DNA from: CAXTKD01 sp964244885
GTDB lineage: Bacteria > Pseudomonadota > Alphaproteobacteria > Sphingomonadales > Sphingomonadaceae
DNA length: 16,715 nucleotides
Direction of reading: 5' to 3'
Assembly: GCA_964244885.1 (NCBI GenBank)
Contig: CAXTKD010000024.1
Location: 1 to 16,715, forward strand
The translations under genes and the position numbers were made by a program. The notes under the pieces were generated by a model. That model ran no database searches, was not told the DNA's origin, and saw only the letters and a list, made by a program, of their open reading frames with translations. Below, in pieces: positions 12,122 to 16,715 of the stretch. Numbering within the stretch: position 1 is the first letter of the stretch; each line of letters opens with the position of its first letter.

Positions 12122-13353
12122 CCGAAACCGTCGAGATGAACCTGACCCCGGGCGACGCGAACTTCGCGTCGGAGGCCGGCGCGCAGGGCATCTCCAACTA
12201 CACCATCAACTTCGGCCCGCAGCACCCGGCGGCGCACGGCGTGCTGCGCCTGATCATGGAGCTCGACGGCGAGACGATCGAGCGGCTCGATCCGCATATC
12301 GGCCTGCTCCACCGCGGCACCGAGAAGCTGATCGAGTACAAGACCTACCTCCAGGCGCTGCCCTATATGGACCGCCTCGACTACGTCTCGCCGATGTCGA
12401 TGGAGCACAGCTATGTGCTCGCCATCGAGAAGCTGCTCCAGATGGAGGTGCCGCTTCGCGCCCAGTACATCCGCGTGCTGTTCGCCGAGCTGACGCGCAT
12501 CACCAACCATCTGCTGAACGTCACCGCGCACGCGATGGACGTCGGCGCGCTCACCCCGATCCTCTGGATGTTCGAGGAGCGCGAGGCGATCTGCGGCTTC
12601 TACGAGCGGGCCTCCGGCGCGCGCTTCCACGCCGCCTATTTCCGGCCCGGCGGCGTCCACCAGGACCTGCCCGATGGCCTGATCGAGGACATCGCCGCCT
12701 GGGCCGCGAAATTCCCGACCGTGCTCAACGAGATGCAGGGCCTCGTCGCCGACAACCGCATCTTCAAGCAGCGCAACGTCGATATCGGCGTCGTCTCGGC
12801 GGACGAGGCGCTGGCCTGGGGCTTCTCCGGCCCCTGCATCCGCGGCTCCGGCATCGCCTGGGATATCCGCAAGAGCCAGCCCTACGACGTCTACGACCGC
12901 ATGGAGTTCGACATTCCGGTCGGCCGCCACGGCGATTGCTACGACCGCTTCATGGTCCGGATGGAGGAAATCCGCCAGTCGCTGCGCATCGTCGACCAGT
13001 GCCTGGTCAACATGCCCGGCGGCCCGATCGCCAGCCTCGACCGCAAGGTGGTGCCGCCGAAGCGGGCTGAGATGAAGCGCTCGATGGAGGCGCTCATCCA
13101 CCACTTCAAGCTCTACACCGAAGGCTTCCACGTGCCGGCGGGCGAAGTCTATGTCGCGACCGAAAGCCCCAAGGGCGAGTTCGGCATCTATCTGGTGAGC
13201 GACGGCACCAACAAACCCTACCGCTGCAAGATCCGCCCCACCGGCTTCTCGCACCTCCAGGCGATGGAGTTCATGTGCAAGGGCCACATGCTCGCGGACG
13301 CGCCGGCGATCCTCGGCTCGATCGACATCGTGTTCGGGGAGGTGGACCGGTGA
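12118..13353 (+). CDS. nuoD: NADH-quinone oxidoreductase subunit D
   Basis: NuoD (49-kDa homologue) forms the quinone pocket together with NuoB. The 411-residue protein shows the family landmarks NYTINFGPQHPAAHGVLRL (residues 27-45, with the quinone-site His36), HIGLLHRGTEKLIEYKTY, ALPYMDRLDYVSPMSMEHSY (Tyr89 near the quinone headgroup), RITNHLLNVTAHAMDVGALT and the hydrogenase-like C-terminus KIRPTGFSHLQAMEFMCKGH to ILGSIDIVFGEVDR. The ending matches the usual D subunit end. The GTG at 12118 overlaps the nuoC stop. The stop overlaps the GTG of a small ORF, not nuoE as would be expected. Confidence 0.97.
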   Translation: MTETVEMNLTPGDANFASEAGAQGISNYTINFGPQHPAAHGVLRLIMELDGETIERLDPHIGLLHRGTEKLIEYKTYLQALPYMDRLDYVSPMSMEHSYVLAIEKLLQMEVPLRAQYIRVLFAELTRITNHLLNVTAHAMDVGALTPILWMFEEREAICGFYERASGARFHAAYFRPGGVHQDLPDGLIEDIAAWAAKFPTVLNEMQGLVADNRIFKQRNVDIGVVSADEALAWGFSGPCIRGSGIAWDIRKSQPYDVYDRMEFDIPVGRHGDCYDRFMVRMEEIRQSLRIVDQCLVNMPGGPIASLDRKVVPPKRAEMKRSMEALIHHFKLYTEGFHVPAGEVYVATESPKGEFGIYLVSDGTNKPYRCKIRPTGFSHLQAMEFMCKGHMLADAPAILGSIDIVFGEVDR

Positions 13354-13559
13354 AGACGTTGCGGTGGAGCGCTATTCTCGGGATGACCGCGCTGGTTGCG
13401 GCCGTCTGTTTTTCGGCGGCATGGGTCGGGCTGGATCTCGCGGGTAATGATTTTGCGCGTGTCATTGGCACTGCTGCCTTGGTTGCGTGGCTAATCAACA
13501 ATGTCGCGATGCTCGTTGCTAGGTTCTTAGATCGGCGACAGGAAGCGTCTGGACAATGA
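13350..13559 (+). CDS. Small two-helix membrane protein inserted between nuoD and nuoE
   Basis: This 69-residue protein is not one I recognise. It has a short basic start (VKTLRW, read with Met first) and two predicted membrane helices, about residues 7-28 (SAILGMTALVAAVCFSAAWVGL) and 38-58 (RVIGTAALVAWLINNVAMLV). It ends in a charged tail (RFLDRRQEASGQ). The GTG at 13350 has an excellent GGGGAGG site (13336-13342) seven bases upstream and overlaps the nuoD stop. Its own stop overlaps the nuoE ATG. The strong translation signals argue for a real gene. Its codons are noticeably less GC-biased than those of the nuo genes. It could be a complex I accessory or simply a passenger; nothing in the sequence decides. 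Confidence 0.75.
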   Translation: MKTLRWSAILGMTALVAAVCFSAAWVGLDLAGNDFARVIGTAALVAWLINNVAMLVARFLDRRQEASGQ

Positions 13560-14203
13560 CCAGCGGCACCTACTCCCGCACCGGCGTCGCCGCGGCCAAC
13601 CGGCCGCCGGTGGCGCACGCCGATTTCGCGTGGACGGCGGAGAACGCCGAGCAGGCGAAGGTCATCATCGCGCGTTATCCGGAAGGGCGCCAGCAGTCGG
13701 CGATCCTGCCGCTGCTCCACATGGCGCAGTACCAGATGTTCGCGCAGACCGGCTCGGCCTGGCTGCCGATCCCGGTGATCGAGTTCGTCGGCGCGCAGCT
13801 CGGCATGCCCTACATCCGCGCCTATGAGGTCGCGACCTTCTACACGATGTTCAACCTGAAGCCGGTCGGCCGCTATCATGTCCAGGTGTGCGGCACGACG
13901 CCGTGCCAGCTTCGCGGCGCCGAAGACCTGATCCACGCCTGCAAGGCGCGCGGCATGACGAAGGGCGGCATCACCGACGACGGCCTGTTCACGCTGTCCG
14001 AGGTCGAGTGCCTCGGCGCCTGCGCCAACGCACCGATGGTCCAGATCAACGACGACAATTACGAGGATCTGACCGTCGAGACGCTGAACGCCGTCCTCGA
14101 CGCGCTCGCCCGGGGCGAGACGCCGAAGCCCGGCCCGCAGGTCGATCGCCAGACGAGCTGCCCTGAGGGCGGCCCGACGACGCTCAAGGAGATGGCGCAG
14201 TGA
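13556..14203 (+). CDS. nuoE: NADH-quinone oxidoreductase subunit E
   Basis: NuoE holds the [2Fe-2S] cluster N1a of the NADH-oxidising module. The 215-residue protein has the four cysteine ligands: Cys112 and Cys117 (VQVCGTTPCQLRG) and Cys152 and Cys156 (EVECLGACANAPMVQIND). The helical thioredoxin-like region before them reads AILPLLHMAQYQM and RAYEVATFYTMFNLKPVGRY. The C-terminal extension after YEDLTVETLNAVLDALARGE is Pro/Gly-rich, as in other alphaproteobacteria. The ATG at 13556 overlaps the stop of the small membrane ORF. nuoF does not follow directly; a 150-base gap with palindromic repeats separates them. Confidence 0.96.
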   Translation: MTSGTYSRTGVAAANRPPVAHADFAWTAENAEQAKVIIARYPEGRQQSAILPLLHMAQYQMFAQTGSAWLPIPVIEFVGAQLGMPYIRAYEVATFYTMFNLKPVGRYHVQVCGTTPCQLRGAEDLIHACKARGMTKGGITDDGLFTLSEVECLGACANAPMVQINDDNYEDLTVETLNAVLDALARGETPKPGPQVDRQTSCPEGGPTTLKEMAQ

Positions 14204-14220
14204 TGCCATTTCTCTCTGCA

Positions 14221-14330
14221 GTCATTTCCGCGAACGCGGGGACCCATGAACACCGCCGTTCGACGCTTCGCTCCGCCGCGCCAACCGCCCATGACCTGTG
14301 TTCATGGGTTCCCGCGTTCGCGGGAATGAC
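14221..14330 (+). repeat. Palindromic intergenic repeat, family B, inverted pair inside the nuo operon
   Basis: Unit one (14221-14253) begins GTCATTTCCGCGAACGCGGG and ends CATGAACAC. Unit two (14298-14330) is the inverted form, with TTCCCGCGTTCGCGGGAA and ATGAC at its end. The spacer is 44 bases and unlike that of the copy at 9394-9502. The element occupies most of the nuoE-nuoF gap and would be transcribed as a long hairpin in the nuo mRNA. Confidence 0.85.
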
Positions 14331-14353
14331 GGCTTTTGGATTGGGGTCGTCCC

Positions 14354-15643
14354 ATGCTTGACGACAAGGACCGCATCTTCACCAACCTCTACGGCTTCCA
14401 CGATTGGGGCATCGAGGGCGCGCTGAAGCGCGGCGACTGGGACAACACCGCCGCATTGATGGCGCGCGGGCAGGACCAGATCATCGAGGATATCAAGGCG
14501 TCGGGCCTGCGCGGCCGCGGCGGCGCGGGCTTCCCGACCGGCATGAAGTGGAGCTTCATGCCCAAGGAGCCCAAGCCCGAGCGCCCGTCCTACCTCGTCA
14601 TCAACGCCGACGAGTCCGAGCCCGGCAGTTGCAAGGACCGCGAGATCATCCGCCACGACCCGCACAAGCTGGTCGAGGGCGCGCTGATCGCCGGCTACGC
14701 GATGCGCGCCAAGGCGGCCTATATCTACATCCGCGGCGAGTTCATCCGCGAGGCCGAGCATCTGTTCGCCGCCGTGGCGCAAGCCTACGACAAGGGCTTC
14801 CTTGGGCGTAATGCCTGCGGCTCGGGCTACGACTTCGACGTCTACGTCCACCGTGGCGCCGGCGCCTATATCTGCGGCGAAGAGACCGCGATGCTCGAAA
14901 GCCTCGAGGGCAAGAAGGGCCAGCCGCGCCTGAAGCCGCCGTTCCCGGCCGGCGCCGGCCTCTATGGCATGCCGACGACGGTCAACAACGTCGAGAGCAT
15001 CGCCGTCGCGCCGACCATCCTGCGGCGCGGGCCCGCCTGGTTCGCCGGCATCGGCCGCGACAAGAACCAGGGCACCAAACTGTTCCAACTCTCGGGCCAT
15101 GTGAACACGCCCTGCGTCGTCGAGGAGGCGATGGGCATCCCGTTCCGCGAGCTGATCGACAGGCACGGCGGCGGCATCCGCGGCGGCTGGGACAACCTCC
15201 TCGCCGTCATCCCCGGCGGCTCGTCGGTCCCGCTCGTCCCCGCGGCGCAGATCATGGACGCGCCGATGGACTTCGACGGTTTGAAGGACCTGAAGTCCGG
15301 CCTCGGCACCGCCGCGGTCATCGTCATGGACAAGTCGACCGACGTGGTGAAGGCGATCGCCCGCCTGTCCTATTTCTACAAGCACGAGTCCTGCGGCCAG
15401 TGCACACCGTGCCGCGAGGGCACCGGCTGGATGTGGCGCGTCATGGAGCGCCTCGTCACCGGCGACGCCGAGCCGCACGAGATCGACCTCCTCCTCGAAG
15501 TCACCACCGAAGTCGAAGGCCACACCATCTGCGCCCTCGGCGACGCCGCCGCCTGGCCGATCCAGGGCCTGATCCGCCACTTCCGCCCCGAAGTCGAAGC
15601 CCGCATCGAGCGCCGCAAGGCGCTGAGGATGGCGGCGGAATGA
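14354..15643 (+). CDS. nuoF: NADH-quinone oxidoreductase subunit F
   Basis: NuoF binds NADH, FMN and the [4Fe-4S] cluster N3, so it is the electron entry point of complex I. The 429-residue protein shows the glycine-rich FMN/NADH motifs LRGRGGAGFPTGMKW (residues 52-66) and GAGAYICGEETAMLESLEG (168-186). INADESEPGSCKDR lies between them, and the cluster ligands are in HESCGQCTPCREG (Cys347, Cys350, Cys353) plus Cys393 in HTICALGDAAAWP. The ATG at 14354 suits the family start; its ribosome site is weak (GGGG at 14343-14346), perhaps because the repeat element lies just upstream. An unrecognised ORF follows after 37 bases. Confidence 0.97.
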   Translation: MLDDKDRIFTNLYGFHDWGIEGALKRGDWDNTAALMARGQDQIIEDIKASGLRGRGGAGFPTGMKWSFMPKEPKPERPSYLVINADESEPGSCKDREIIRHDPHKLVEGALIAGYAMRAKAAYIYIRGEFIREAEHLFAAVAQAYDKGFLGRNACGSGYDFDVYVHRGAGAYICGEETAMLESLEGKKGQPRLKPPFPAGAGLYGMPTTVNNVESIAVAPTILRRGPAWFAGIGRDKNQGTKLFQLSGHVNTPCVVEEAMGIPFRELIDRHGGGIRGGWDNLLAVIPGGSSVPLVPAAQIMDAPMDFDGLKDLKSGLGTAAVIVMDKSTDVVKAIARLSYFYKHESCGQCTPCREGTGWMWRVMERLVTGDAEPHEIDLLLEVTTEVEGHTICALGDAAAWPIQGLIRHFRPEVEARIERRKALRMAAE

Positions 15644-15680
15644 TACGGTCCTTCGAGCTCCCGCTGTGGGTCGTGTCCAA

Positions 15681-16406
15681 ATGACGGCCCACCGGCCCAT
15701 TCAAACCTTGGCAACCGTCGCGTCCATCTGGACGATGACGTCGGCTGCTCAATCTGCAGCGTTTGACCCGGGTGATTTTCCAACCCGCCTTGAGCGGGCA
15801 AAGCCGGCGGCAGTATCTCGGGCGGCCGAAAAGAGCCCCGCGCTGGCTCGAAAGGTCATGGCGGATTTTGCTGAGTGCATTCTTAAACGCTCTCCCGGTG
15901 CGACCGCTCAATATCTGGCGATGTTTCCGCAGTCCGAAGAGGCCCGGAAGGCACTGCTTGGGATGATGACCAGCGATTGTCTCGGCGGCGGGAACATTAG
16001 ATTTCCACCAGAGCTATTTCGCGGCGCTGTGTATCAGCGGATGTATATTCGCGACTTCGGCAATACCCCAATCCCTAGCCTCGATGCAGTCGCGCCGATT
16101 GACTATGCGGTAGGATCGAACGCCGAAATCAAAAGTGCGCCGCAGTCGATCGGCCTGAGGCAGTTTGCGGACTGCATCGTTCGTGCGACTCCGGGGACAG
16201 CACATCGCCTGCTAATCACAGCACTCGGCTCGATCGAGGAGCAGTCGGCGTTTTCGGAGTTGTCGCGAGCTATGTCCCAGTGCCTTCCGAGTGGCTTGGA
16301 GCTTCAGTTTTCCAAATCGACGTTGCGAGCCCTGATCGGAGAAGTCGCATACCGGCTTAGATCGAAAGCCGCCGAACCCGGTAATCGCGTCGGGGGACCG
16401 AACTGA
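15681..16406 (+). CDS. Uncharacterised, probably exported protein between nuoF and nuoG
   Basis: I do not recognise this 241-residue protein. The start (MTAHRPIQTLATVASIWTMT, then SAAQSA) looks like a signal peptide with possible cleavage near residue 26. The rest contains two similar segments, about residues 62-121 (FAECILKRSPGATAQYL, then SDCLGGGNIRFPPELFRG) and 161-225 (FADCIVRATPGTAHRLL, then SQCLPSGLELQFSKSTLRA). Each has two cysteines at similar spacing (Cys66/Cys100, Cys164/Cys201), which could form disulphides in the periplasm. The ATG at 15681 is preceded by GTG at 15666 as an alternative. The stop overlaps the nuoG ATG. Codon use is less GC-rich than in the nuo genes. A role in complex I is not shown. 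Confidence 0.75.
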   Translation: MTAHRPIQTLATVASIWTMTSAAQSAAFDPGDFPTRLERAKPAAVSRAAEKSPALARKVMADFAECILKRSPGATAQYLAMFPQSEEARKALLGMMTSDCLGGGNIRFPPELFRGAVYQRMYIRDFGNTPIPSLDAVAPIDYAVGSNAEIKSAPQSIGLRQFADCIVRATPGTAHRLLITALGSIEEQSAFSELSRAMSQCLPSGLELQFSKSTLRALIGEVAYRLRSKAAEPGNRVGGPN

Positions 16407-16715
16407 TGCCCATCCTCACAGTCGACGGCATCGAAGTCGAGGTCCCCGCCGGCGCCACCGTGCTTCAGGCGTGCGAGGCCGCTGGCAAGGAAATCCCGCG
16501 CTTCTGCTACCATGAGCGCCTCAGCATCGCCGGCAATTGCCGGATGTGCCTTGTCGAGGTGAAGCCGGGGCCGCCGAAGCCGCAGGCGTCGTGCGCGCTG
16601 CCGGCGGCGGACAAGCAGGAAGTGTTCACCACCACGCCGATGGTCAAGAAGGCGCGCGAAGGGGTGATGGAGTTCCTGCTCATCAACCACCCGCTCGACT
16701 GCCCGATCTGCGACC
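16406..16715 (+). CDS. nuoG: NADH-quinone oxidoreductase subunit G, N-terminal part (cut by window edge)
   Basis: NuoG is the large iron-sulphur subunit of the NADH module. The 103 codons present cover the N-terminal ferredoxin-like domain. The [2Fe-2S] ligands are Cys34 (RFCYHERLSIAGNC), Cys45 and Cys48 (NCRMCLVEV) and Cys63 (ASCALPA). The start of the next cluster-binding region follows, HPLDCPICD (His95, Cys99, Cys102), which typically supplies His and Cys ligands to a [4Fe-4S] cluster. The ATG at 16406 overlaps the stop of the preceding uncharacterised gene (TGATG). The rest of the protein and the downstream nuoH-N genes are expected beyond the right edge. Confidence 0.96.
   Translation, partial: MPILTVDGIEVEVPAGATVLQACEAAGKEIPRFCYHERLSIAGNCRMCLVEVKPGPPKPQASCALPAADKQEVFTTTPMVKKAREGVMEFLLINHPLDCPICD

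Noticed and set aside
11971..13287. Long minus-strand open frame of 438 codons opposite nuoC/nuoD
   Set aside because: Shadow of nuoD, caused by high GC at third codon positions. It has a low-complexity His/Asp/Val/Ala-rich composition and no recognisable domain.
14222..15700. Long minus-strand open frame of 492 codons opposite nuoF
   Set aside because: It is the antisense shadow of a GC-rich gene; the plus strand encodes NuoF with all cluster and nucleotide-binding motifs, while the minus product has no family features and its ends run into repeat sequence.

Overview
The window looks like a chromosomal segment of a GC-rich alphaproteobacterium, most likely a sphingomonad. The pointers are the GC-rich coding style, frequent GTGA/ATGA start-stop overlaps, a tkt / zapA / 6S RNA / ygfA cluster, DUF2842 and DUF2834 genes, separate nuoC and nuoD genes, and two intergenic palindrome families that are common in sphingomonad genomes. 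The assignment rests on these features, not on a database search.

Layout. (1) Bases 1-2882: the 5' end of transketolase (leftward) diverges from a small coiled-coil gene plus zapA. A leftward DUF1801/YdeI-type gene follows, then a 6S RNA, ygfA (5-formyl-THF cyclo-ligase), a DUF2842 membrane protein and an AroQ-type chorismate mutase. (2) Bases 2885-4543, all leftward: tRNA-Asp(GTC), a 57-residue DUF1328 membrane protein with its terminator, and an AI-2E/PerM-family transporter. (3) Bases 4699-6014: two adjacent paralogous 2OG-Fe(II) oxygenase-like genes with a GTGA junction. (4) Bases 6035-7964: class I fructose-bisphosphate aldolase, a DUF2834 membrane protein and thiE, joined by ATGA overlaps. 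(5) Bases 7976-10330: a leftward DUF72 gene, efp and an inositol-monophosphatase-family gene. (6) Bases 10552-16715: the start of the respiratory complex I operon, nuoA-B-C-D-[small membrane ORF]-E-[palindromic repeat]-F-[exported-looking ORF]-G, with nuoG cut by the window edge.

Most of the content is housekeeping: central carbon metabolism (tkt, fda), thiamine, folate and aromatic biosynthesis, translation (efp, tRNA-Asp) and respiration (nuo). The less ordinary content is the oxygenase pair (about 60% identical by hand alignment over their cores), two unrecognised ORFs of different base composition inside the nuo operon, and two families of palindromic intergenic repeats, one showing a compensatory stem change. 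I found no CRISPR array, integrase, transposase gene, prophage or defence system. No gap between genes exceeds about 220 bases.
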